From Przewalskia tangutica (Eukaryota; Streptophyta; Magnoliopsida; Solanales; Solanaceae), in assembly GCA_029844215.1 (NCBI GenBank), contig CM056729.1:3472001-3536000 (forward strand): a stretch of DNA of 64,000 bases, in the 5' to 3' direction. A model generated the notes under the pieces. The model ran no database searches. It was not told where the DNA came from and saw only the letters and a list, made by a program, of their open reading frames with translations. A program made the position numbers and the translations under genes. Within the stretch, counting starts at the first letter, position 1. Every line of letters starts with the position of its first letter. Positions 11,901 to 21,915 of the stretch are shown here, one piece after another.

Positions 11901-12242
11901 ATTACGCCTCAAATAAAAATTAACCTTTTGCTGAGTGGAGAAAACAACCCAAGGAGGACACTGTTGTGGTGTAAAAATCTTTCTAGAATCTTCCACTGTC
12001 ATTCTAGCAAACGCCGCAATTGTACTAGCCTGACACAACAACATACTCAGTGAAATCACACAACGTGTAGAGTGTAGTAGCCTGACACATAGTTCATAAA
12101 TCCAACAAAAATTCAAAAAAATAAAACAAAAAGAGCAATTTTGACTAACCAGTTCAGAGCGGCGTTTGGATCGAGCATTTTCGGATTTAACAAAGCCAAC
12201 TATTAAAACAACTCCAACTACAATACCCAAAACAAACGACAT

Positions 12243-13534
12243 CGTTTAGCTGCTCTTCTTCTTCTTCTCTTACAAAGCTCCTTCAAGAAAGTGTTTTTGT
12301 TGTGTTGTTTGCTAGTATTAACTAAGGCATGAAAAAGGTGATTAGAGTTTCTCTTAAGTCTTTAACATTTGATTTTGGTTACACTCATTTTCAAGTCTAT
12401 ACTCTCTCCTTTTAGTCAATTTAGTCTTTCATTATTTTATTTTAAATATAATATATTTTCTTCCGATAAAAAAAGTGTTCACTTAATTATTTTTTCAAGA
12501 AGAGTGTATATTTGTTTATTAAAAAATAATTAATTTTATTTTTTTAGATTTGGTCTTATTAAGGGTTAAGTGATCAACTCCCAACACATATTTAATGGTT
12601 TTTTTTTAGTCAAATGATCTATTTTTAACAAGAAATTAGTATTTTCTTAAGGGGTGTGTAAATGACTAAGTAAATAAGTATTTTATTTATCTATTTTTAC
12701 TTGTCCAATATACTAAAAATTAGATATTCACTTTTATTTGTCTAGTTTGAAAATTAAGAGATTTTATACCTATTTTACCCTTATTCTTAAGTAGTAGTAA
12801 TTATTTTCATTGAATTCCTAATGAATGAGATGACTTATAATAATTAGTGTAGATATAGTAAAACTGTCATAGTTTTATTATTTCTTAAGAGGTGTGTCAC
12901 GTTAAACATGAACAAGTAAAGATAGACGGGGAAATAATATTTTTGTAATTATAAGTGGCTATTTGGTTATAGGAATTAGAGTTATCCCATAATAAGATTT
13001 GAAATTGAATTTGTTCAATGAAAGTATTTTTTTTACTTCTATGTCTCTCTTTAAAAATATAGACTTCAAGAACCTTTTATTTATAGGCCTTGAATGCGAT
13101 TGTCGATATTAGCTAAAATCGCGATAAAGCTTATATCAAAAAATTTAAATTATCTATTCAATATAGAAAATGAGATTATAATCCTACTGTTTTATTATAA
13201 TCTCATAATTAGGATAATCTTATTTTGAACTAGACGGCTCCTAAGATTTTTTAAATTTGTAATATTAGACATACTATAATATTTATGTGTTTATAGAAAT
13301 TTTAGAAAAGAATCATTTTAAAATGGATAAGAATAAGATACAATCAATAAATGAAAACAAAGGTAATAACATATATATTATTCTTGAGATATTAATATTA
13401 ATGTACTTCAAAGTTCAAACATAGTCAATAATTATTTTTGCTATTTTATTTATTTTGTTTTATTCATTCTGCTTTCCAAAGGTTTGTTTGGTGGATTATT
13501 AAGATTTGAGCAGACAAACTACTTTTCTTAAATG
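12243..13534. other. AT-rich upstream region, no gene recognised
   Basis: This is the 5' flank of the SYT5-like gene on the minus strand and very AT-rich intergenic DNA. A CT-rich stretch (cttcttcttcttctct near 12255) would be transcribed as a GA-rich leader. No supported coding region is seen. Confidence 0.5.
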
Positions 13535-13710
13535 TCTGAAGCGAATAAATGAATGGATTTGGAGTAACTGAAAAGTTGTTGTCATGTGATGTAATGTTCA
13601 AGTCGTGAAAATAGATTCTTGCAGAAATGTGAGGTACGGCTGCATACAATAGACCCTTGTGGTCCGGCCCTTAGAATCTCGCGTATAGCGGGAGCTTAGT
13701 GCACCTAGGA
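13535..13710 (-). mobile_element. Au SINE, minus strand
   Basis: On the minus strand the order GGTGCACTAAGC, CCCGCTATACGCG, GGGCCGGACCACAAGGGTC, TATTGTATGCAGCC, CATTTCTGCAAGA and a TTTTCACGACTTGAAC segment matches the plant Au SINE from head through the 3' half. It is intergenic. The 3' boundary is approximate. Confidence 0.7.
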
Positions 13711-15232
13711 ATTAAATTTTTAATACCTCACCCCTTACAATACATCTATTGTAAACTCTTTTACAATAACTCTATTGCAAAGCTACAAACATTGACTAAC
13801 TCTAGCCAAGAACATAAAACACCTTTAGAACAACTCTATTGCAAAGCATAAGACTCGCCTAACTCTAGACAAGTTATAAGAGAAATGTTGAAATATGTCC
13901 TACTTTAATACTTCTTGAAAGCAAGGTAGGAAAACTAGTTTGAGAACAAAATACAAAGACTCAACAAATCTAGGGACTTAAAATGTCTTCAGTGATCTGG
14001 ATCTGATCCCTCTGCTTGTTGTAGCTTTGTTCTTGGAAGCACTTGGAGAAACTTGTGGCGGCTACACTTGTGTAGTGATTTTAACCTTATAACATGTTGG
14101 TTATATACTAGGGGGCATGTGGGATGAGATAGGGACTACTCATCGCTTGATTTTACCATAAGCATGCTACAATAGAGGAAGAAATTGTATATTTTACCTA
14201 TCTCTACCTTTTCTAAACTCGTTCATAACTAACCTCTCACATCTCCGCACTAGATGTCTTCACGTCACTAATAAGAAGAAATTGATATGTGAGGAAGCTA
14301 CCTGTGCAAATATAATAATAGAAAACACCAAGACTGAATCATTTTTTAAAATATCATGATTTCTAGTGACTATTGGGAAGAGAGTTTTGGTTTTAATTTT
14401 TTAGACGGATTTATAACGATTTATTATAAATTTACATAATCAAAAAATCAAGTAAAAACATAAGATCAACCATTGATATTTGGATTAGGATAGACTGTCA
14501 CTCCTTGAGCTGATTTTCAAACTTGGCATGAACACGTGATATTTTGTGCATCCGACTAGTCAGTTTGGCATGCCCAAATATTCTCTCTTAGCCCGTTTCT
14601 CTCTCTTTGATTTGATGATTGCCCATCAATTATAACAGCAAGCATAAACTGCACAAATTTCATATGAACTTTATTTGAATACTATATATATAATTTGTAC
14701 GTAGTTTTCTAAAATTATTTAATATATATGTATCCAGTGTGTTGATAAATATATGTCTGAAATTAGGTTTGACAAAGCCTAAATTTAATTAAAATGTTTT
14801 AAATTTCATATAGTTGAAGTTCAGATATTTCTACTTGAATTCATGCAAGTCATGAAATTTCAGTTAACGCATATCTGAAATTGTTTCGAAGTGGATACAC
14901 AGGGACAAAATTTTATAAATTTAGGGCATAGTTTAAAGCGCACTTCCACATGTAAACTAAGCTTCAATTAGCATACTTATTGTTTCATCCCGAACAATAC
15001 CGCCTCACGTCCATATTATATGTCCTTAGAGGTTTTTCCCTCTTTATTTAATAGTCCTAATAATAAGAGTATTTGTTTAAATTATCATTTTTTCTTAATT
15101 AAAAAGCTTCACTCATTTTAACAGCAAGAACTTACTTCGAGGAATAACCGAAGAGTAATAAATGCTTCTAAGTTCTAATAACTCCCTCCGTTTAATTTAA
15201 ATATTAAGCATTTTTATATAATCTAGACAAAT
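13711..15232. other. Intergenic DNA with an RTE remnant
   Basis: The region is mostly AT-rich without supported genes. At about 14195-14270 the phrase ctctaccttttctaaactcg followed by cataactaacctctcacat matches the 3' coding region of the two larger RTE LINEs in this window, so a short RTE fragment is present. Confidence 0.45.
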
Positions 15233-15240
15233 ACTATGAC

Positions 15241-15926
15241 TAGGGTTGTTAGTGGTTCGGATATACTCGAGAACCGGATCGAAACCGGACCGGTAAACCA
15301 GGACCGAAACCGGACCGAAACCTTAACTCGGATCTGAGTATCAAAAAATACCGGACCGATAAAGGCCGGACCGTAACCAGTAAAATACCCGTGTCGGTCC
15401 CCACCCCCACCCCCCTCCAGCGGCCCAGCAGTCCCCCTCCTGTCAGCTCTAATTAGTTGTAAATTGATCAAACTTTATATGGTCATAACTTTGCGCTCGG
15501 ACGTCCGTTTTACCTAAAAAAAAAATTGATTTCGCGTATTTTTTCGATACGGGGGTGCGCCGATTTCTCCAAAAACGTCCATCTTGCCCCTCAATTTCTC
15601 TTTTCCCCCAAATCGTTACGTTTTTCCCATTTTCAAATCTAAATATCTCGCGATGTACAATAGATTTCAACGTAAAAATTTCGTGGCACCGCGTCCGAGA
15701 ATGTCAATTTCAGTATTGGAAATTCAATTTAAAAAAAAAAATGGCCCGACCCGGAAAATTCTTACCGGTCCGGACCGAGAACCGGACCGATAAGGTTTCG
15801 GTCCGGGACCGGATCTCGTTCCAGGACCGAAACCTTACCGGTCCGGTCCCGGTCCGGACCGGTAAGCTTATCGGACCGGTCCCGGTAAGCTGATACCCGG
15901 ACCGGACCGGTCCGATAACAGCACTA
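15241..15926. mobile_element. hAT-type non-autonomous element, 686 bp, GGACCGG-rich
   Basis: The element is flanked by a perfect 8-bp direct repeat ACTATGAC (15233-15240 and 15927-15934). Its ends are TAGGGTTGTTAGTG and an imperfect inverse ending GCACTA. Both arms (about 15255-15420 and 15740-15920) are dense in ggaccgg/ccggtcc motifs. The 300-bp core is homologous, in the opposite orientation, to the core of the element at 30546-31110: shared phrases include cgcgtattttttcgatac, tcgcgatgtacaatagatttc and aacgtccgtttt-like sequence. No transposase is encoded; the reading frames through the arms are translations of repeats. Confidence 0.9.
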
Positions 15927-15934
15927 ACTATGAC

Positions 15935-16670
15935 GGTAGGAGTGGAGGAGTAGGGGTGTGGGGATGAGGGTGAAAATGAGGTGTGTTTGAGGGTGAGGAG
16001 GACACAGTCCATGGAATGCTACTTGTGGCTCTTATTTTGACTACTTCCACTAGAGAAGTCATATTACTCATTTTTTAGGAACTTGTTTTCCTACGGAAAA
16101 TGTTTTCCAAAAATTTTGATCAACCAAACATGAAAATTAAACCGAACACAACCTACATCTTTGATTGAATAAGACTTAAATTATCATGGAAGAAAGTTTG
16201 ATGTTATTGCCCAAAAGAACAACAATAAATCATCTGATACCTAGAAATGCATCAAAGACTCATCCTTCTGCATCAAAGGTTATCCTGCTAGCTTTTCCAA
16301 GCTAATTATTACAACCGCAGAAAACATTTGTATGCTCTTCTAAGTTACTACTAATACTATACAGTTTATTACTCAGATACAAAACTACAGTCATCTCAAC
16401 TGTTACCTGACACAAAAAGGTGTCTTTTTTACCTACCCTGGATTTGATAATATTGATCTAACAACAATGAAAACATAGCAACCTTCGCTCATCGCTGAAC
16501 TGCTTCATGAAAAACACTATACTAAAAATATGTAAATCATTTTCTTCAGCAGATCCAACACTTCTTTTTGGTTGAAGACTAGAAGTAGGGAAAGTACTTC
16601 CGCACCTAGAAGCCCTAGAAACGGCGTCTAAAGAAAAATTTATAGGCCCCGTTGAACTCAAAGGAAACAT
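15935..16670. other. Intergenic DNA with a MITE-like fragment
   Basis: It contains a MITE-like fragment at 16078-16140 related to 7090-7250, and the probable 3' UTR of the TOC90-like locus (16458-16670). No supported gene is present. Confidence 0.4.
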
Positions 16671-19600
16671 TCATCCCGCTTCCAGGGGATCTTCAACAAG
16701 TTGGTCGTTTCTCTTTCTGCACAATAGGGCTCTCGCGATGGAGAAAAGTGCGACAATAGCAACTTCCATTCGCTCACAACTGCTTGTCTTGATGGAAACC
16801 TGGCCCATCTTCCGGTTATTAAGGTTTGCGCTCACTGACATGTTTGTACCCCGGCTTACTCTGAAGTCAGTTTGCAAGTTTCCGCTCAACACCATTTCTT
16901 TGTTAAGAGATAGAACTGTCATTGAGAGGCTCAGACTTTCATTTCTAACTGGATAATCTCTACCTCTTAAAGTAGCTACAAAGCTTCCGCCATAAGCTGC
17001 TTGCCCAGCACCCCCCATCCGATTAGCGTTCACATTAAACTTCAATCTCTTTCCGATTGTAAAACTATCTTCGCACTTGGAACCAAGAATATACTTATCC
17101 CCGAACGGTATTACAGAAATACTGCATTCCGTGACATTATTTCTTAAATTTCTTACCTTTGTGTTACTGTGAATAGGATGGTATTAAACCAAATTGCTGG
17201 ACCAAATACTTCCGTTATAAGCTTCAACAAAGGGATTTCACTGTATCCCGTGTTGATCAAATCCAGGCGCTCAAAATACAGCACCATGTCAGGCTTAGAT
17301 TTCCTTAAAAATCGTTTCACAGAATGCAATATCTTCTTGTTTTTCCGGACATTACTGGGTGAGGGAGGCAATAAACCAGGAGTGTCGATAAAAGATACTC
17401 GGATTCCATTTACTGTTCCAACGATCTCTTGAATACGGTCGGTACCAGGCTGAACGAGTTTGTCGTTGCTCTTGATTGGTTAAAAATGGAATTTATAGTT
17501 GAACTCTTGCCAACTCCAGTTCTACCCAGTACAAGGATCTTAAATGAGAAATCCAATTGTGGTCGGCCAGCAGCTTCTTGTTCTGCTGCTATTACACGAG
17601 CTCTCTCGATTTTAAGATTTGCCCTTTTTAAATCGGTTTCTCTTGCCCGTATCAGTGATGCCAGCTGGATCCGGTACAGGACCTTTGATACCAGAAGGTT
17701 GTCCTCGGACAGGCCAAAACGTTTAAGAAGGCGCAAGAACTTAATCTGAAGGGCTTCAATCTTTACCACTGGACTAGGCTTTTCGTCAACCCTAAAATCC
17801 GACTGAAAAGAATCTTCACCCATCCGTTGTTGTGAAGGGAAATTATTTGTATTCACCTGATTATCATTGGAAGATTGGCTTGTATTGGATAATGTTGTTG
17901 TTGTAACCAAATCAGCAGTGTGAGCTGAACCAAAAGAAAAAAAGAATGCCATCAACAATTTGAGAAAACAGTGATAGATGTGGAGATCAACAGTCAATTG
18001 ATTAATAGTAAAGTGCATATGAGCCAGCATTATTCTATAACATTCAGAAGATTCTTCCAAAACTATCCACTATCCAGTTAACTAGAATGATAAAGTCAAA
18101 AGGGATACGCCAGAGTAAGATGCTAATTCAGTTGGCACTAACTAGGGAGCCCAACATAACAACCTTTACTATATAACAGGTTCTGCAGGATATGCATTGC
18201 TCTTATCAACAGATAAAACATTGATACATGGTTTTATTTGCTGTCATTATCTTTTACACACGTCAACAATAATTCTGGTCTCTTTGTGCTTCTTTTCATT
18301 TTCGAATCACTTGAAATTCTAGGGAACTACAGATCTTCTAGATATTTAAAAGCTTTGACGCATTAATGGCATGTAATTTATTACTTATCAGAACAAAAGA
18401 AAGTGCTTAGTCTATTGAACAAGTGAAATGTGCCTTAAGAACAAAGTTTTGGAATAATAGCAGTTACAGAGTACCACCGCAATGAACCGTTGCACTTCGG
18501 ATGCACACACATTAATAGTCTACATAATCATTTTGATAAAAGATTTACATAAATAATAAACACACAACCACATATGGATGACAAACAAGGAAAATAGGAG
18601 ACTGTTCTTTGATAAAAAATAGAAAAAAACAATGATTGTGATGATTCTCTCTCTCTCTCTCTCTCTTCTGCCTTCAATCCCTCTGAAAAAATACAAATGC
18701 TTACATAAATAAGCTACTTTGCCTCGAGAGTTGAATAAATCTCCTATGTCCACAAGTTCATAAATCTTAAATGTCTTTTTTCTTTCTAATCTTATCTGTT
18801 TCCAAAACTGTAGATCCTGTTTTCAAAAAATGAACTACTTCCTCCGTCCCAATTTATATGACACATTCTATTTGGGACTGCACAAAATGTTCAACAGAAT
18901 TCTGTTACTGCACAACTCTCACAAATTTCAAAACTTAAAATGCATTAAACAATTCAAAATTTTAACTTCGACGTGATCTTTTCGATCAAACTATATTTTC
19001 CACAATTATTTATTATCACTAATATAATGTATATGTCACAATTTATATCAAACTCTATGACTCAAGTACTATCATATAAAATAGATTGCAGAGGGGTGCC
19101 AGGTATCTGGAATCGGGATTCAAACAGAATATTAACTGGTTTTACCTCGTACTCCAAAATGGGAAGCATGTAGTAATTGTTAAGTTGGACACAACATTTG
19201 TGATCAGCAAAGCCAAAACTTGACTTTTATATATACTAATCAACATAGTAGTAGAAATGTACAGTAAACTAATGAAATAGAAGAGTCTCGTTTTAAATCA
19301 CCTGTCTAAATTGTAGCCGCAATTTGCCTATGAATGATTTGCAGTGCTCAATGATATTAACTATGATTATATAGAGTATATATTAATATATTGCTCTCCT
19401 CTTTCAGCCAAACAAGAATTCATTAGCTCACCAATTTGAAGCCAGGACCATTTGTATTTATTTCCTTCTATTTTGTAACATGTTACTATAAAGTCTATAA
19501 AGCCTAAAGTAAAATGGCATTACCTTACTAGGAAACAGTTTAATAATTTTAACAGATTAGATATTCGAAAGAGGTATTCCCATACTCCTTGTTGCATGAG

Positions 19601-20102
19601 AGGGAAATATTTGGAGTCAACTTCAGAAAGCATAAGATGGGACAATGTAGAACATCAATAACAAAACTGAGAAAAATCTCAATTTCTTTTGCGTATTTTA
19701 GAGACACGACCTCATACTTCCATTGAGTTTCTTTTAAATGGCTGTAGATCTAACTTCTAACATCTGAAAAAGTAAATCATCTAAGCAAATAACAATTAAT
19801 CTAGCATAACCCAACTTGAATCCCAAATGCTGGAAAAGTAATTAAGTGGTTCCGTTTTTATTTAAGATAATCTTCAGCGGCCTTTTCTTCCTTTCAACTT
19901 TGAAATGATCCTAAATAGGGAATTAGTTCGTGCCATGAAATTTCTGCAACTTCCAATTAGACGAAGGAGAATTACCTGGGCGATCAAACTCTTGATCAGG
20001 ATGTTCCCCTGATAAAAAGCTATCTGATGATAAAAGTGGTCTTGACGAGGCTACTGACTTAGTTATCAACTGTGATAGGACCCAATCCTTGAAGCTCATC
20101 AT
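16671..20102 (-). pseudogene. TOC90-like chloroplast import receptor pseudogene
   Basis: The parent family (Toc159/Toc90) are outer-envelope GTPases that recognise chloroplast preproteins. Exon 19976-20107 (minus) gives a Toc90-type N-terminus, MMSFKDWVLSQLITKS then ASSRPLLSSDSF, from ATG at 20100-20102 and ends at GTAATT. The next exon starts at 17924, giving VVKIEALQIKFLRLLKRFG, the P-loop GRTGVGKSSTINS and, after a break, FIDTPGLLPP. Downstream at 16671-17045 is a Toc90-like membrane-domain tail: YGGSFVATLRGRDYPVRNE, FRVSRGTNMSV, LNNRKMGQVSIKTSS. Defects: a missing base in the Ser-Phe-Gln codons at about 17455 shifts the frame; after AIWFNTILFTVTQ (about 17165) the sequence jumps directly to the last part of the M domain, deleting several hundred codons; a second frame change with stops lies at the junction. 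No intron fits the jump. This is a pseudogene with good confidence. Confidence 0.87.
18643..18667. repeat. (CT)n microsatellite
   Basis: A run of about twelve CT dinucleotides lies in the long first intron of the TOC90-like pseudogene. Confidence 0.8.
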
Positions 20103-20264
20103 GTTTTCTGCACAGAAGAACAAAGATTCTCACTATAAGCTCAGCTTGCCAATTGTAGTATAAAACGTTAGGTGACAACACCTACTGAAGATGTACATAG
20201 AATTGGATCATCGAAAGAAAGTAATAGCATGCACCAATAAATAGACTACAGAGAAATTCTTATA

Positions 20265-20495
20265 CTCCCTCCATCGACACTCTTTTCTTTTTAGTCAGTC
20301 CCGAAAAGAATAACATCTTTCTATATTTAGTAACAATTTAACTTTAAACTTCACATTCTACCCTTAATGAGATGATTTATAGCCACACAAATATCTACGG
20401 CTTATTTAAGACCATAAGTTTCAAAAGTCTTCCGTTCATTCTTAAACTTTGTTCCCAGTCAAACACCTTCCGATAAATTGGGATGGAGGCAATAT
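20265..20495. mobile_element. Stowaway-like MITE remnant
   Basis: The left end reads actccctccatcgaca, and the right end aaattgggatggaggcaata is a diverged inverse of it. The spacing of about 230 bp is typical of a Stowaway MITE. The terminal repeats are imperfect, so this is an old copy. Confidence 0.5.
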
Positions 20496-20784
20496 ATAAG
20501 ATCGTGATTGAACCTATTTGGTAAAGAGGATTCGAGAATATTATAAAATGGGTAATGTTCAATTGTAATGTGAACATGTGACTAAGTTAGTCCTAGTTAT
20601 TTTTCGGGGCGAAGTGAAGCAGGGGGGACTCTCGAACTGCTTGAATTAGAACACTACCACCAAATAATTCCAGGATATTATAACCAAATTATTGGACCAA
20701 ATATGGTGATTCACCATCGCTTTTTATCCTATCGATCAGTATCCTTCATACTATCAGTATCTCAATTTCACTCTAATGTTTTGC

Positions 20785-20885
20785 AGTTGCAGAAATGCAA
20801 AGTAAGATTGTGTACAGTAAGCTCAATGTGCTCCTACCCTTTTCCCGACCCCGCACATAGAGGGAGTAATTTAGTGCACAGAGCT
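20785..20885 (-). mobile_element. Au SINE fragment
   Basis: The minus strand shows GTGCACTAAATTACTCCC, TATGTGCGGGGTCGGGAAAA and TTTGCATTTCTGCAA in the Au SINE order. It is diverged and lacks a resolved 3' part. Confidence 0.6.
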
Positions 20886-21114
20886 ACCCTTTCAATAGTT
20901 AAGACTTGCCATTTATTTAATGAGTGATATTTCCTGCATAAACCATACCTACGGGCTACGTGGTAATCGTGAAATATCAACCAAGAAACAAACAAGAGTA
21001 CCTAGTTTAATTTCAGATGCCAAAACAAAAAATCACAGTACTAATCAAGCCTTTTCCACCATCAAGCCAATTATGCTTTTCCACAGCTTTTTGAAATGAA
21101 CTTACAAGTAACAA

Positions 21115-21180
21115 AAACAACAATAACTATGTCTCAACCCTAAACTAGTTGGGGTTAGCTTTATGAATCTTTAAATCCAT
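21115..21180 (+). repeat. Retroposon-tail fragment
   Basis: An ACAA-rich run is followed by ctatgtctcaaccctaaac and tagttggggttagctttatg. The same phrase occurs near 42520-42572. The pairing indicates a dispersed retroposon end, family not certain. Confidence 0.4.
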
Positions 21181-21510
21181 TTTAACCATTTAATTGCATG
21201 GTTAGAGCCCTGAAGCAACCACTAATGTTTGCATTAAGGTAGACTGATGTATCACCTGGCCCTTCCCTGGACCAGCTAACGAGGGATGCTTTGTGCACCG
21301 GATGCCCCTTTAACGGAGAAAGTTCACAAAAATCATCAATTTCCTTCTGCATTTTAACACCCAAGAAACCAGGAAACAGTAAAGAACACGTGCTCAAATA
21401 CATACCTGGTTAATACTTAACTTCCAATCACCATCGAACAAGAACTTCAAAACTACAAAAATGACCCAAAACTTAGCAATTGCAGCTACACATGAACCCG
21501 ATATCCTAGA

Positions 21511-21915
21511 CCAAGAATCTAACTTTTCTTGTTTATATACTGAATTAAGCAAAACCCATTTCATAAAATCAAAGATAAAACAAAACCATATGCTAAAAAC
21601 TAACAAAAAACTCAAATTACAATTCAAAATGAAATCAAAGGGTACTGAAAATTAAATGGGTATTTTAATGCCAAGAATCTATTTTTTTCTGGTTTATATA
21701 CTGAATTAAGCAAAACCCATTTCATAAAATCAAAGATAAAACAAAACCATATGCTAAAAACTAACAAAAAACTCAAATTACAATTCAAAATGAAATCAAA
21801 GGGTACTGAAAATTAAATGGGTATTTTAATGCCAAGAATCTATTTTTTTCTGGTTTATATACTGAATTAAGCAAACCCCATTTCAGAAAATCAAGATAAA
21901 ACAAAACCCATATGC
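21511..21915. repeat. 160-bp tandem repeat, 2.5 copies
   Basis: The unit begins ccaagaatct and includes gtttatatactgaattaagc and gaaatcaaagggtactgaaa. It starts at 21511, 21671 and 21832, the third copy being partial. The copies are nearly identical, so the array is recent. It lies upstream of the TOC90-like pseudogene on that gene's 5' side. Confidence 0.9.

Larger units (their letters stand above)
2046..12242 (-). pseudogene. SYT5/NTMC2T2-like C2-domain membrane-tethering protein, frame broken
   Basis: Thirteen exons are recognisable (minus strand): 12150-12242, 11925-12029, 11044-11094, 10521-10641, 9268-9389, 8256-8358, 7703-7777, 6528-6607, 5758-5908, 5443-5673, 3539-3830, 3203-3316, 2046-2200. 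The ancestral product of about 561 residues would have an N-terminal membrane anchor (MSFVLGIVVGVVLIVGFV), an SMP lipid-binding domain, then C2A (KELTNKDLIGKSDPFAEL) and C2B (DLMGKADPYVVV, then EVWDHDTFGK). This is the order and size of Arabidopsis SYT5/NTMC2T2, an ER-plasma-membrane contact-site tether. Splice sites and phases fit except at four lesions: one extra base at the end of exon 6 (GAAAAAG|GT), two single-base losses in exon 11 (292 nt instead of 294, in-frame TGA and TAA created), and an 8-nt CTTATAAA insertion in exon 13 that brings a TAG. Introns hold an RTE LINE, a Stowaway MITE and a hAT MITE. It is either a decaying paralogue or an assembly with uncorrected indels; the 8-nt event favours decay. 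Confidence 0.85.

Noticed and set aside
15223..16012. Several frames rich in RTG/PVR/RF repeats
   Set aside because: They translate the ggaccgg motif arrays of the hAT element and have no codon evidence.
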